DNA of 64,000 nt from Vesta saturnalis (Eukaryota > Arthropoda > Insecta > Coleoptera > Lampyridae): contig JARFJB010001594.1 of the NCBI GenBank assembly GCA_036346205.1, positions 2,466,501-2,530,500 of the forward strand, given 5' to 3'. The stretch's first letter is position 1. Each line of letters opens with the position of its first letter. Of this stretch, positions 1-11,699 are shown piece after piece. The position numbers and the translations under genes were made by a program. Below the pieces are notes generated by a model. The model was not told where the DNA came from, ran no database searches, and was given only the letters and a program-made list of their open reading frames with translations.

Positions 1-903
1 AATTTGTTTTAAACGACCCCAGAGATAAAAGTCAATTATTGTGAGATCAGGACTTCTCGGCGGCCAAAAAATGGGACCATCTCTTCCTATCCAGTTATCA
101 TGGAACTCTGTATTGAGCCACTGGCGAACAGTACCGGCATAATGAGCAGGGCACCCATCGTGCTGGAAGAACATTTCAATTTAGTAGTTCAATGGCAATT
201 CATCCAGTTTATCAGTTAAAAAAATTTGCAACATTTCCAAATATGAATAACGGTTTAAATTTTGATCAAAAAAATATGGGTCAATAATTCCATGGTACGA
301 AACCGCACACCACACATTAACTTTTTTCAAACATTGTCTGCGACTAGCAATTCGGAAGTTTGGATTCGTCCTACTCCAGTAACGGCAATGTTGGGAGGAA
401 ACGACTCCGTTAGTTGAAAAGGTCGATTCATCGGAGAACATTGTTCGTTTATGAAAATTTGAATCTTCCAAAACTCTATTGCCCATTTCCAAACAAAAAT
501 CCAAACGTTTGGCTTCATCGCCGTTCTCTAAAATTTGCCTAAATTGCGGCTTAAATGGTAAAATTTTGTTCTCCTTGAAGATTCTTTGCAAATGAGATTT
601 ACTTATCCCAATTCGTAGTGCCCTCCGTCTTAAAGACAACCTTGGAACTTCTGTTGCGGAATGAACGGCGAGAACAGTAGCAGCATCTTTTTCATCGAAC
701 AACTTCTTTGGCTTCTTTAGGTTTAAAACCGAGCCTGTTTGAAGGAATTTAGTTACCAAGTTTTTTGCTCCGGCATTCGAAATGGCAACCTCCGGGTATT
801 TTTGGTTGAATTTTCTGATAACAACTCGGTAGCACTCTTCCCCAGTTCCGTAACATTGAATTAGATAAATTCTTTGTTGTAAAGTCAACATTATAGCATA
901 CAA
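1..903 (-). pseudogene. DD41D-type Tc1/mariner transposase, edge-truncated
   Basis: Transposase that would cut and rejoin its own element in the nucleus. Reading leftwards from an ATG at 903, the protein opens with a helix-turn-helix region (residues ~5-55), followed by a second DNA-binding stretch and the catalytic core. The first catalytic Asp is in FSDEST, the second in FFQHDGCPAH (near 150) and the third in SPDLTIIDFYLWG (near 25). I count 41 residues between the second and third Asp. The frame is broken by one TAA at 181-183 and then continues in the same frame to the window edge, so the C-terminus is not seen. The conserved blocks make the family call firm. The stop makes it a pseudogene unless it is a polymorphism. 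No terminal repeat can be assigned because the left end lies outside the window. Confidence 0.88.
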
Positions 904-1524
904 TTCAAATTAGCATGAATTAATTTGCAGTTCAACAGAATTATCATATTTGACAATTTCTGTCAGTGGTGTTTTTCAATGAAATCCGCCTACTAAAGTT
1001 ACTTCTAAAAATTAGGAAAAACATTCTAAGTCCAATTTTTCAAGAAAACTGATATTATCTCGAGAACCGTACGAGTAAAATAGAAAGTAATTGGTGTTTC
1101 GGGGGTTTGAAAACAAGCAGGGCAAATCATCAAGAATGAAATTTTCTGAGAAATCAAAAATAAGAGAATTTTCCCTCTTTTCCGGGAACATACTGTATAA
1201 GGTGTCCACAAAGAAAACGGCAGATTCTAAAGCTGATTTTATGTCGATTTCACGTAAATTACCTTAATACAAAAATACTTCCTAAGAGAGTTGGAGCTCT
1301 TGTGAGATGGCGCCTTAACATCGGTTTAATTCAAATATCTTCAAAATGGTTTTTCTTTATATGACAGCGTTCTATACACTTATTTAGTGGAATCTGTTCA
1401 ATCGTATGGCGTGAATATTGATTTTTGGTTGTATTCATAAGCGGCTCGTTTCAGAGGGGCATTGGTCATTGTTATTCATAAGGTTTTTTGCTTTTTTAAA
1501 ATTTCGCAATTTTAACATAAAATT
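904..1524. other. Intergenic, no gene seen
   Basis: Upstream flank of the edge transposase. It is AT-rich with a short open frame at 1012-1209 that resembles nothing I know. It may include the terminal region of the truncated element, but no inverted partner is visible in the window. Confidence 0.5.
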
Positions 1525-1875
1525 TAAAAAAACTTCGATTTTTTCACGAAAGTATAATACTCTTGTCTGAAATCGCTACGACGCACCGTTTTCGAAATAA
1601 ATCGATTTGAACTTTTCATGTGTTATTCATACTTTTATAAACTTAACTAACGAATTTGTTTACAATTATGAAAGATGGCTATGGAAAATAAACAAATTAA
1701 AAAAATTTCGATTTTTTCATGAAAGAATGATATTCTTGTCTGAAGCTGCAACGACGCTCCGTTTTCGAAATAAATCGATTTGAACTTTTCATGTGTTATT
1801 CATACTTTTATAAAGTTAACTAACGAATTTATTTACAATTATGAAAGATGGCTATGGAAAATAAACAAAATAACA
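1525..1875. repeat. Tandem duplication, two ~175 bp units
   Basis: The segment from a TTCGATTTTTTCA stretch to AATAAACAAA occurs twice in direct order; for example GTTATTCATACTTTTATAAA is at 1621 and again at 1796. The copies differ by scattered substitutions. Each unit contains the first ~60 bp of the TIR of the neighbouring element, so the terminal region of that element was duplicated together with flanking DNA. Confidence 0.85.
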
Positions 1876-3142
1876 ATTGGCTGAACGTCAAACTGCTCTC
1901 ATGTCATAAATTAATTTTGATTTAGAAAGTAAGAAATGAACTCGGGTAAAAAATAGTCGTTTTTATTACAAAAAAAATGTTTCTGATATAATTAATAATA
2001 AAAAAATTCAAAATGACAACTGAAAGCATGAAACACAAAACTGAATCTACAAAAGATTGCCGAATTTTTTCAAAAATTCCCCTATTGTTCCTAAATTCGT
2101 CGCAGGCATTCTGAATTCTTCTCCAAAGCTGATCGCGTCTTTCTATTGGTTGGGCATGAACCATTGATTTCAGATATCTCCAAACACAAAAATCGCAAGG
2201 ATTTGAATCTGGAGACCTTGCTGGCCAAGCAACAGGACCGCCTCTTCCGATCCATCGCTCTCGGTAATTGTTATCTAAAAAAGTACGAACAGTTCTGCTA
2301 TAGTGAGCCGGACAACCATCATGTAAAAACCACAAGTTGCGTCGAATATTCAGATTAATATCATCTAATAAAGCCGCTAAAGTATTTTGTAGAAAGTTGA
2401 GATATTCTTCGCCTTTTAAACGATTAGGCAATTCTACAGGTCCAAGCAATTTATCACCAAGAACACCTATCCATACATTAATGCTAAACCTTTCCTGATG
2501 TTCACTTTTCCTTATCGCATTAGGGTGTTCATCAACAATATTAGAAAAAAAAGTCTTGATTTTCTTTATTTTGCATTAAATTGGAAAAATCAACACGAGC
2601 AGGAAAAAGGCCTGGACTTTTTTGAAACGAAAAGTATACAAGTCTTCCTTATGTAGAATGTTCGACACAGAAGATTTTGACACATTGGGATACATTGCAG
2701 CCAACCTTCTTACGCTTATTTCAGGATTGTACTCAATTTCCAATAAAGTATCATCCTGATATTCTTGCATTACATCAGCATGTCTTCCCGTTTCATTATT
2801 TTTAGGAATTATCGATCCTATTTCCTTAATTCTTTGATGAAGAAGCGTAAATGATTTAGGAGCAAGATGGAAATTTATCTGCATATCTATGTGCTGCTGC
2901 CCTAGCGTTGCATTCCATTTCGCCGTACGCTAAGTGCATATCGGCATATTCCTCGTTACTAAACGAAACCATTCTAACAATATTCAACTTTGTGTATTTA
3001 CGGTAATGTAACTAAGCAATAAAAAATCTTTCACTTTAACCTCAACTAGTATCTGTAATACTAGTTATTTTGACGTTCACGCAATTGTTATTTTGTTTAT
3101 TTTCCATAGCCATCTTTCATAATTGTAAATGAATTCGTTAGT
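1819..3142 (-). mobile_element. DD41D-type mariner-like element with 74 bp TIRs
   Basis: Left terminus 1819-1893 and right terminus 3069-3142 are inverted copies, both beginning ACTAACGAATT (right end imperfect) and running through a block with CATAGCCATCTTTCATAA on the right side. TA dinucleotides at 1817-1818 and 3143-3144 fit the TA target duplication of this superfamily. The element is 1,324 bp and encloses one decayed transposase gene on the minus strand. Confidence 0.85.
1960..2972 (-). pseudogene. DD41D-type transposase, deleted and frameshifted
   Basis: The reading starts at an ATG at 2972 (MVSFSNEEYADMHLAYG), a helix-turn-helix opening typical of these transposases. It shifts frame near 2885, continues through a second DNA-binding stretch to about 2590, and shifts again around a poly-T run near 2550. 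The core resumes with FSINVWIGV and then LHDGCPAHYS (second catalytic Asp) and SPDSNPCDFCVW (third Asp, 41 residues later). The stretch that should carry the first catalytic Asp, plus about 40 residues, is missing between ~2590 and ~2560, so this copy cannot be active. The C-terminal end is again frameshifted near 2000. Confidence 0.85.
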
Positions 3143-3144
3143 TA

Positions 3145-3960
3145 ATTACTTCCACATCCAACGGGTGGGAAGTACTGCATTGCTAAAAAATTTTTATTTG
3201 CTCAATCGCTTTAAAATTTTCGAAAACGTCTCAAAACAAAATTTGAGCAAAAAAAATCTTGTCTGTGTGTCTGTGTGTGTACTGCATAACTTTCGAAGGA
3301 CTTAACATAACAATTTGAAATTTGGCACACATATAGATATCAACTACCCAAAGCGATCGATTGTTTTTGGGGTTAATGGGATATGAGGAAAGGGGTAAAA
3401 TTGGGGGATAAGTACCCCTTTTTCAAATTTTTTTTTTTTATATTTTTTTACTTTTAATATGTAATTATAAATATAATTGTGAGTATTTTTTATTCCTATA
3501 ATTTTTCTGTACAACAAACGGTTTACAGTATATTAGCAAAAAACCGTCACTTTAAAAAACAGGTTTTTCCTAAATATCTCCGTAATTACTCAACATACTC
3601 TAAAAGTGAAAAGGCCATTAGATAGGAAATAAAATTTCTCACAAAAAGTGTTTTCGCAATTTTTTCGAAAATTTTGTCATTTTCGAAATATAGATTTTGG
3701 TACCCGTCCAACCGATTTTTTTTAAATTTTGGCATTATATAGAAAATCAAATTTCTGATCGAAAAGAATCCTTGTAATTTTTTTTAAGTTAATAGTTTTC
3801 GAGTTATTTGCAAAAAACGATTTTTAAAATTTATGGTTTTGTTTGCTAATATCTCTTAGCTATTGAAATGCTTTCGGTGTTTTTTATTTTTGTGTGGTAC
3901 TTGGGTGTATTTTGTTTGTTATGGATTCTGCCACAGTTACAGTGTTCCGAGATTTTTCAA
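3145..3960. repeat. Probable dispersed non-coding repeat
   Basis: This region begins directly at the right edge of the mariner-like element. It contains a short GTCTGTGTGTCTGTGTGTGT stretch, then ACTTTCGAAGGAC and a TTTGGCACACATATAGAT motif, and a small palindrome GGGGATAAGTACCCC at ~3403. Microsatellite followed by such motifs is a common layout of short interspersed repeats in insect genomes. That reading is from general recognition only; no second copy lies in this window. No open frame of note. Confidence 0.35.
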
Positions 3961-5820
3961 ACAACGTTTTAATTTAAAATTCTCTATATAATATTTTAAA
4001 TTTCCTAATATTCGAAAAAATCTACGATAAATTTCATCCACACGTGACGAATGTACCTAGATATTATAACAAAAATTGAAAATAATTTGAGTAGTAGATG
4101 TAAAAATTGTCACAACCATACATTTTTTGTGTGTAAATATGTAATGTGCATTTCCACACTGATTGTTTTGAAGTTTATCATAAAAAATAAACATTGTAAC
4201 ATCTAATGATGATATATAATGATATAATTGTAATATCTTCAAATATTTCACCAATTGTGAACGAAATTAACGATAGTCGTTAATTATGTTGTTCATAATA
4301 GCTATTTCACTGTTCTAATTCATTCCGTTAGTATTTATTGCTTTTTGTTCGTATAACAAAAACATTTTGAGTAGGTACTTGAATGACCCCAAACAATAAG
4401 TATAAATTCAATGCTATCAAGGGAGTAGCAAACCCACTCTAATTAAACACAAATTATATTAATATACGTTAAGGCAAATTAATGTTGTACTAAAATCGTT
4501 CATTTTCTAAATGGGTTTACTAACACGAGAATAGAAACGTCAAATCACATCAATGTTATTGAATCGTAATGTATGTTTTGTGCTAATGAAATAAATTTGT
4601 CTCCATTTATGTCATTCACACAATTTCGATCTTACCACCAAATCGTGATACATTTAAAGCTTAATAAAATGAATATTGATTATTAGATTATACTGTGCAC
4701 TGTAAAACTTAAACCTAATGGTATGCTTTTGCGTGAATATTTTCTTTAATAAGTCATTTACCACTCCTATATGCAAAATACATACGTAGTGAGTCATGGA
4801 AAAAATGAGGGGTGAGTAATTTTTGACATAATTCAAAATAAGGGCAGTAAAATTAATTTAATAGGTACATCTGCATGTATTGTACACATTAAGTTTTCTT
4901 CTACCTTTGTGTTTATTAAGCCTTAATTTTTTAAAAATTCTAATACCTTTGTTTGCACGCATGCTGTCTTCAGAGATTATAAGGATATTCATATTGATTT
5001 GTGTTTTATTAGATTAACATCTGAAGTCTTTATCTTATTTGTGTATTGTATATAATAACGTATTAATTTAAAATAAAGTCTAAAATAGTTTGATTGAACG
5101 AATGAGTCGCATTGAATTCTAAAGTCACGCATGGTAAAATATATCTCACACGTAATTATAGTCGGGCCGGCGAGAGGTGTCTTATGACCCATCTTTTAGT
5201 GAAGCATGGTTTAAGATTTTAAAAACGTATGTCGTTATTGGTTCATATAGTTAGTAATTTTGAATACCAACAAAACATCGTCAATGTTTCTAGATTATTT
5301 TCAAATTTAAGCCGCGCTGTCAAATTTAAATAAAATTATTGTTTGAATATTTCGGGATTTAGCATCCTAAAGGTCTTAAAAATCCCCATCCACTCGTATA
5401 AATAAAGTTGAATTTCGTTTAAGGTGTGTTCGCACTTATTCTGGCATGTAAAGTCCACCGAGTGTGAGTAGTCATATGATAAAAATATATTGTACAACTG
5501 TAAACGATTATCAGAACCGAAACCGGGTCAACAAAATTTCGTTTTGGATCAGTTTTACAAATTAATTATATCAATAATTTTCAATAAGAAACGAATTAGC
5601 TAGCAGTAGGCAGTGCCCGAATGAAGTGCGAAAAGTATGGTTAATTGCGGAGGATCGTTTTTAGCCGACAGATCTCACTGCGTCAAAAGAGTCAAGACTG
5701 TAATTTGGTTATCGAAGCCACTTATAAATAACTAATTTTGTGATAAATAAATACACTGTATTGAATGTCCAAAATGAGATTTATTATTAGTTAATAATAT
5801 AACCGATTTTAAAAATCTCA

Positions 5821-5821
<1 letters not shown>
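3961..5821. other. AT-rich intergenic stretch, no gene seen
   Basis: Only short random open frames (all under 70 codons) occur. A 22 bp motif near 5164 (GCCGGCGAGAGGTGTC) is found again inverted and slightly changed near 12,185. Confidence 0.5.

Positions 5822-5875
<54 letters not shown>
5822..5875. repeat. (TA)n microsatellite, left of DD41D element
   Basis: About 27 TA units directly abut the left TIR of the following element. A matching tract lies at its right end, as expected for insertion at a TA inside a TA microsatellite. Confidence 0.95.
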
Positions 5876-5876
<1 letters not shown>

Positions 5877-5879
<3 letters not shown>

Positions 5880-6367
5880 ATGAGTCCCAAATTCGCTTCT
5901 TTATAAAGTGATCTCGGCTCCTGTTATACTTACGGCAAAGGTTAAATAGGGAAAGTTTTAGAGGAAGCTTAGAGCATTCGATATCCGGTTTCAGATTTAC
6001 GATCGGTCAATTGGTTTTGAAAATATCGGCGAAAAACCGAAAATGGCGGATTTCGTTTTTCGCCAGTAAATCCGAAATGGTTAATTTGACAGCTGTCACA
6101 ATGTGAGATTATTCGGACAATTTTTTAAGACGAATAAGATGGCGTGTATGACATGTCACAATCGTCTTTTGTTATCCCACAATCTACCTCAACTTTCATT
6201 TTTCTTATAGCCGCCATATTGGATTTTTCGATTTTTGGAAAGAGCGCAATATTTCCAGTTTAGTGACGTCTCACAAGTGCATAAAAGATTAGAGTTTCAT
6301 CGAAATATCACACTTTCTAAAGTTAGGTCTTATTTATTATTATTAGTAAGACATGATTTATTTGTCA
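5877..6367 (+). repeat. Left long TIR
   Basis: 491 bp arm, inverted with respect to 7827-8316, with only scattered differences. It includes GACAGCTGTCACAATGTGAG and GCCGCCATATTGGATTTTTCG motifs present in complement on the other side. Confidence 0.9.
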
Positions 6368-6509
6368 GTAAAATTGGGTTTAATTTTTTCCATATAAGGT
6401 GGCTATGACTTTGACCTTAAATAATTCAAAGTACTGTTTTCATAAGTAGTACGCTTTTCTGTCATTAAAATCATAAACGTGACACACGAATTGTAAAAGC
6501 CTGTTGAAA

Positions 6510-7641
6510 ATGGCCGGTATTCCCTATTCAAATGAAGAAAAGTTTGACATGTTAGCGATTTACTTGCAGTCAAACAGAAACGCCGACATTACCTCAGCGA
6601 GGTATTTGGAGATGTACCCCGAACGACGGCAGCCTCATAAAACGCACTTCAGAAAAATTGTAATTAATTTAATTAACTATGGGGCCTTCGAACAACCTAA
6701 AAGCGGATACAATATTGATAATGAAAATCGTGACAGAAACATTTTACAAGCTGTCAACGAAAACCCCAGTGCATCGAACGGTAGAACGGGAAATTCGTGT
6801 GTCAAAATCAACGGTACAAAGAGTATTAAAAAAGTATAACTGCTATCCATACAAACCCACAATAATTCAAGGACTTAAGTAAACTGATTTTCCAAGACGA
6901 ATGCGCTTCTGCGAGTGGTATACTAGAATGTGTAATGAAAATCCCGATTTTGTTAATCATGTCTTGTGGTCTGATGAGAGTAGATTTACGAATTGTAGAG
7001 TTTTTAATAAGCACAACATTCATCATTGGGCTGTAGAAAACCCTCACGAAGTGGCAGAGAGACGTCTACAGACCAGATTTGGAAGTAACGTTTGGTGTGG
7101 GATTATTGGTAATTTAATCTAACTTACCTGTTTTAATTGAGCACCTATGTATTATAAATTATTAATCATTGCAGGAAATCGACTTATAGGACCATTTTTG
7201 TTTGACTATAACTTAAACGGACAGAGGTACCTAGAGCTTTTGCGAAACCAGGTAGTGCCGGCTTTACGAGCTACTCTCACCGAAGATGAGTTCAGAAGAA
7301 CCTGGTTTCAACAGGATGGATGTCCGGCACACAACACCATTCAAGTCAGGAACTTCTTAAGGGAGCAGTTTGATGAAAGAATTATTGCATTAAATGGTCC
7401 AATATCTTGCCGTCCTAGATCCCCTGACCTTTCGCCCTTGGATTTCTACCTCTGGGGTCACACAAAGAATCAGGTCTACGAGTTTGATCTTCCTGCGACC
7501 ATAGAAATCCTGAGACAGAGAGTTTTGGATACATTTAGAAATAGTGTCAACGGAAATACACTTGCTAGGGTTGTACGAAAAACAGTCACCAATTGTCAAA
7601 AATGTCTCGATGTAAATGGACGTCATTTTGCAAATCTGTAA
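6510..7641 (+). pseudogene. DD41D-type transposase with one 66 bp intron
   Basis: The start is the ATG at 6510 (MAGIPYSNEEKFDM); the preceding TTG is not needed. A helix-turn-helix occupies residues ~5-60. A frameshift lies between ~6750 and 6775, after which frame 1 gives VSKSTVQRVLKK. A TAA at 6880-6882 interrupts, then the core runs: LWSDESRF (first Asp), a GT-AG intron at 7109-7174 splitting the CGIIG/NRLIGP glycine codon, FQQDGCPAH (second Asp) and SPDLSPLDFYLWG (third Asp, 41 residues later). Stop at 7639-7641. Only one frameshift and one stop separate it from an intact ~355-residue protein, so it is a young copy with the triad preserved. It is the only gene between the long TIRs. Confidence 0.9.
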
Positions 7642-7826
7642 ATTAATTGTAATTGTAATTTTATTATAGGTTGTTCAAAGGTTCAAGTATTAATTAAATT
7701 AATGATAATTTTTCTAGCTTTATTTTTAACACACTCAAAACATTTGTCTTGTTGAGAGGTCGTTATTTAATTTCATGTTTCATTGAAAATTCAAAGAATT
7801 TTATACATTATTTATTAATGTTATTT

Positions 7827-8310
7827 TGCGACAAATAAATCATGGCCTACTAATAATAAATAAGACCTAACTTTAGAAAGTGTGATATTTCGATGAAACT
7901 CTAACCTTTTATGCAGTTGTGAGATATCACTAAACTGGAAATATTGCGCTCTTTCAAAAAATCGAAAAATCCAATATGGCGGCAATAAGAAATATGAAAG
8001 TTGAAGCAGATTGTGGGATAACAAAAAACGATTGTGACATGTCATACACGCCATCTTATTCGTCTTAAAAAAGTGTCCGAATAATCTCACATTGTGACAG
8101 CTGTCAAATTAACCATTTCGGATTTACTGGCGAAAAACGAAATCCGCCATTTTCGGTTTTTCGCCGATATTTTCAAAACCAATTGATCGATCGTAAATCT
8201 GAAACCGGATATCGAATGCTCTAATCTTCCTCTAAAACTTTCCCCATTTAACCTTTGCCATAAGTGTAACAGAAGCCGAGATCCCTTTATAGAGAAGCGA
8301 ATTTGGGACA

Positions 8311-8316
<6 letters not shown>
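7827..8316 (-). repeat. Right long TIR
   Basis: 490 bp arm complementary to 5877-6367. Its outer end reads GGGACACATTGT before the (TA)n tract. Confidence 0.9.

Positions 8317-8355
<39 letters not shown>
8316..8355. repeat. (TA)n microsatellite, right of DD41D element
   Basis: About 20 TA units follow the right TIR directly and mirror the tract at 5822-5875. Confidence 0.95.
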
Positions 8356-8358
<3 letters not shown>

Positions 8359-8390
8359 AATGTAAACGTAAGTACAGCTAAAGTGGTATA

Positions 8391-10921
8391 CAGTTCAACC
8401 AAGCAAACAAAAGCCCTGAGAGGGCATATCTGAGGGAGCTGTTTTTCAACAGGTACATTCCATACAAAAAGTATTAAGGTGGCAAATTTAAATCAAATGT
8501 ATGGATTGCTTATTCAAAATTCTGTGAACAAATTTATTTATTTTATGTTAGGTACATCAAATGTTATTGTATTAATTACCAAAAAACTTTTAAGTATTTA
8601 TTGTTTAAGTACAAATGAGGTGGTTTTGAAGTTATAACATTTTTTACAAATAATTTACACAATTTTTAGTTTTGTAAACATTTGTAAAATGTAAAATGTT
8701 GTAAAAAAACATCATTCTGATCACATTTGAATATAAAGTGACTAATAAATTACAATGATTCTTCTACAGAACTTTCTTCCTCTTTATCTGATTAACTTGA
8801 ATTTACTTGAAATGACAACCTTTCTACAGTTTCATCATAAGTGTAAATAATATAATAGCATTTAAAACATTCACATAAATAAAGTGTAATGTTATTCACA
8901 ATAGAAACAAAACACATATGCATAATTAAAATTTAAAATAATGTCCAAGATTTTATGGAAAAATAAGCACATATCGTTTATTATTATTGATTTATAACTT
9001 GTAACCACAAAATTAAAAATGGTTTTCTATGGGCTATCAAATTCATCAACTTCTTCCTCACTGCTTTCATCTGAGGATCCAGTGTTTACCATAAAAGATA
9101 GTTTCAATTGTTTCGTCAAGTAGTTCATCACGTTGCCACATTTCTTCGGCTATGTGATTAACATGCCTGCATTGCTTGTCCCAGTCAAATGCATTTATTT
9201 CTACAAAAGAATTTCGCACTAAGTTCTCAATATTACTTCCACTTTGAGAAACGTTATTCATTGCCACCTTATGATTTACTGAGCTCCCCATAAATTCAAT
9301 CGGATTGAGTTCACAATGATAAGGAGGCAAACGAAATACACTATGTCCATGTTTTTTAAGTAATTCATCAACATAGTAAGTTTTATTATGCTTAAATTGC
9401 TTTACTAACTCCAACAGTTCAGCTTTTCGCATGGTGTCTGTTGTCGATACTCCATTACTTGTCAGCCAGTCTTGAATTTCTTGTTTCCTTGTTGCTTGCG
9501 TTGGTGGTTTATTAATTTGAACGCTGTGATATGGCACATTATCCATTACAACTATACCATTGGGTGGTAAGTTTGGTATTAACTGCTTTTCCAACCACTG
9601 CATAAATTTGGTATGATTCATCTCATCGTGATAATCGCCAGATTTACTTTGGGACTTAAAAATTAACTGCCCATGATTAACGAAACTATAAGATCCATCC
9701 GCATGAACGATTATGTGCCGCTGGCCAGCTCTGATGTTTTGGTACACACCGGGTTCATCATTGGATTGCCAACACTTGCCAAGTCCGTACGATGGATGGA
9801 TATATGTTTCATCTAGGTACGTAACTGGTTTCTTATTTTCTGCTAGAGCATCATTTTGCCGTAAGCTTCTTAAATAGCGAGAACGCCAGGCGACAATATC
9901 AGTGCGCTCCATTAAAAACGTTCGTTTATCGAGGCATTTTCTAAATTTGAAACCAATTTGTAACACAGCCTTTCGTAAGGTTTCACGTCCTCCGGAGTAA
10001 TTAATCTAATACTCCATTTTATTGACTAAAATGTTCAACGTTGGCACCTTTTTTTCTACAGTACATACTTCATGAACGGTCCTTTTTAAAATGCCTAAAT
10101 CTGCTTCATCTAAAGCCATTATATTAGAACCTCCACTTCTTTTTTTCTTAGAAGGAGACTTTAAAACTCAATTTTCAGCTGTTGCAGCTTCATTTCTAAT
10201 ACAAAGAAATACGTCATTTAGAAATTACGTTTAAGGTTTACAAACTACGTACCTAATTTTTTTTATAAAACTAATCGATTTTCCTGTTGCCGCAGCAGCT
10301 AGCTCAGTAACCTTGTCCAAAGGGAATGTCCACACACCATTAGCTTTTTGTTTATCGAAAAATTCCACAACTGCTTTAATGATGTTCCGGGCTTCGGAAT
10401 GAACACACGTCTTCGACTTACTAGTCATTACGAATAAAACCTGAAAAATTCGAAATATTGAAAATCAACATGATTTGATATTTTAAAACTTGTCATGCTC
10501 ATTTAATTTAAGTGCAGCTACGTATTTCAAAATCGTACACTACTCTAAATATTGAAAAATCGATGTAAATCGATATTTCAAAAAGCATGATTACTGCTTT
10601 AAGGTTATGAACTCTATAATCGTTTTATTATTTAAAGTTTTATACTAAAAGATACATGTGCACAATACAAACCGTTTCTCTCACAAGTCAGTAAAAAGAG
10701 CCTTGAAAAAGACTTTTTATAAAAACTAATCGACAATAAATACTCAAGAAACACGAAAATAACCTGCCAATGCAAAATGCATATGACAAATGTCAATTGT
10801 TTGCGTTTGGGAATGTATGGTCGGAGACTTCTTAATGGCAATTGGACGAACGTTTTACCGCTATAAATATTTAAATTTAGTTCACATATTTTCCGGGGTT
10901 TTTGTTTGCTTGGTAGAGCTG
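8391..10921 (-). mobile_element. Tc1/mariner-superfamily element, DD~81E type
   Basis: Terminal inverted repeats read CAGTTCAACCAAGCAAACAA on the left (from 8391) and the near-complement ending at 10,921. Both are flanked by TA (8389-8390 and 10,922-10,923), the target duplication of the superfamily. The 2,531 bp element carries one decayed transposase gene on the minus strand. The rest (8440-9020 and 10,430-10,900) is AT-rich and non-coding. Confidence 0.8.
9027..10428 (-). pseudogene. DDE transposase, DD~81E spacing, one intron
   Basis: Exon 1 starts at an ATG at 10,428 (MTSKSKTCVHSE) and ends at 10,253. A 57 bp GT-AG intron (10,196-10,252) follows. Exon 2 has stops near 10,165 (TGA) and 10,003 (TAG), then a long open stretch. 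The catalytic residues are the Asp of YLDETYIHPS, the Asp of VVMDNVPYHS and the Glu of ELNPIEF; I count 81 residues between the last two, far more than the 34-41 of mariner. A final frameshift near 9,090 leads into an acidic tail (SSDESSEEEVDEFD) ending at 9027. The long spacing recalls described DD82E (Sailor-like) transposons; that placement is inference. The triad is present, but the gene is broken by two stops and a frameshift. Confidence 0.85.
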
Positions 10922-11011
10922 TATATTAAATATATAATAATTCTTTATAATGTTATAAAATAACTAAGATTCTAATTTTTGCTTTAAATTCAAATATTGG
11001 ACATCTTATAA

Positions 11012-11690
11012 TTAATAGTCATCACCTTCACTTTCACTATCATCTTCACTCGACTCTCCGACATTGATTACTAGAGGTTTTACTATTTCCTCAGCTCTCT
11101 TTTGAACGTCCCACCACTGACTCATTCCAATTTCAGCATATAAAATACACTTTTGCCACAGTTCTCCAGTTACTTGGTTTAATAAATCCTTCCATAGCGA
11201 TAAACATTCTCGTCCCTGAAGCCCTGTCTTCCAATGTTTTTGTTGTAATACTGTTTACAATTTGCCCATATTAACTTGATAGGGTTGAATTGGCAGTGAT
11301 ACGAAGGTAAACGTAAAATTTGATGTCCCCATTGATGAGCGATTTCATCAATTGCATATATTTTGGGAACTTGTAAATCCTTGGCAATTTGTAATAATTC
11401 CACTTTCAGCATAACATTCGAATGAGGAATGTTGTGTTTCCTTAAAAATTGAAGATCTTCTTTCTTCCAACTACTTGAAGGTAATTTTACTACTAATGTC
11501 GAATGATAACTGGCATTGTCAAGAATTATCAAACTTGGTTTTTCTAAATTTGGTAAAAGCTGTTCTTGAAACCATTTTTGAAATAAATCAGCGTTCATAT
11601 TATAGTGGTAGTCTGCTGTCTTACTTTTATTGGAAAATACCAATGATGAATTAGGTATAAAACCATCCTTGTTGCCAGTACTCAGTACGA
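11012..11690 (-). pseudogene. Second DD~81E transposase, 5' truncated
   Basis: A diverged relative of the neighbouring transposase. It begins without a start near 11,690 (GFIPNSSLVFSNKS) and contains LIILDNASYHS with the second catalytic Asp. Where the family has a Glu it reads FNPIKLIW, so the third catalytic residue is Lys. The N-terminal half with the first Asp (the LDET motif) is absent. A frameshift near 11,200 precedes an acidic C-terminus (GESSEDDSESEGDDY) ending at 11,012. The same acidic tail in both copies suggests it is a family trait. No clear TIRs were found around it. Confidence 0.82.
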
Positions 11691-11699
11691 TAAAACTAA

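Larger units (their letters stand above)
5877..8316 (+). mobile_element. DD41D-type element with ~490 bp TIRs
   Basis: The left arm 5877-6367 and right arm 7827-8316 are long inverted copies; the ends read ACAATGAGTCCCAAATTCGC and its near-complement. Both ends abut (TA)n. The 2,440 bp element contains a single transposase gene on the plus strand between the arms. The TIRs are far longer than the ~30 bp usual for mariner. Short open frames inside the right arm (7821-8311) are not genes. Confidence 0.9.

Noticed and set aside
7821..8311. Two minus-strand frames of 74-89 codons
   Set aside because: They lie inside the long right TIR of the DD41D element; the same sequence in complement forms the left TIR without a matching frame.
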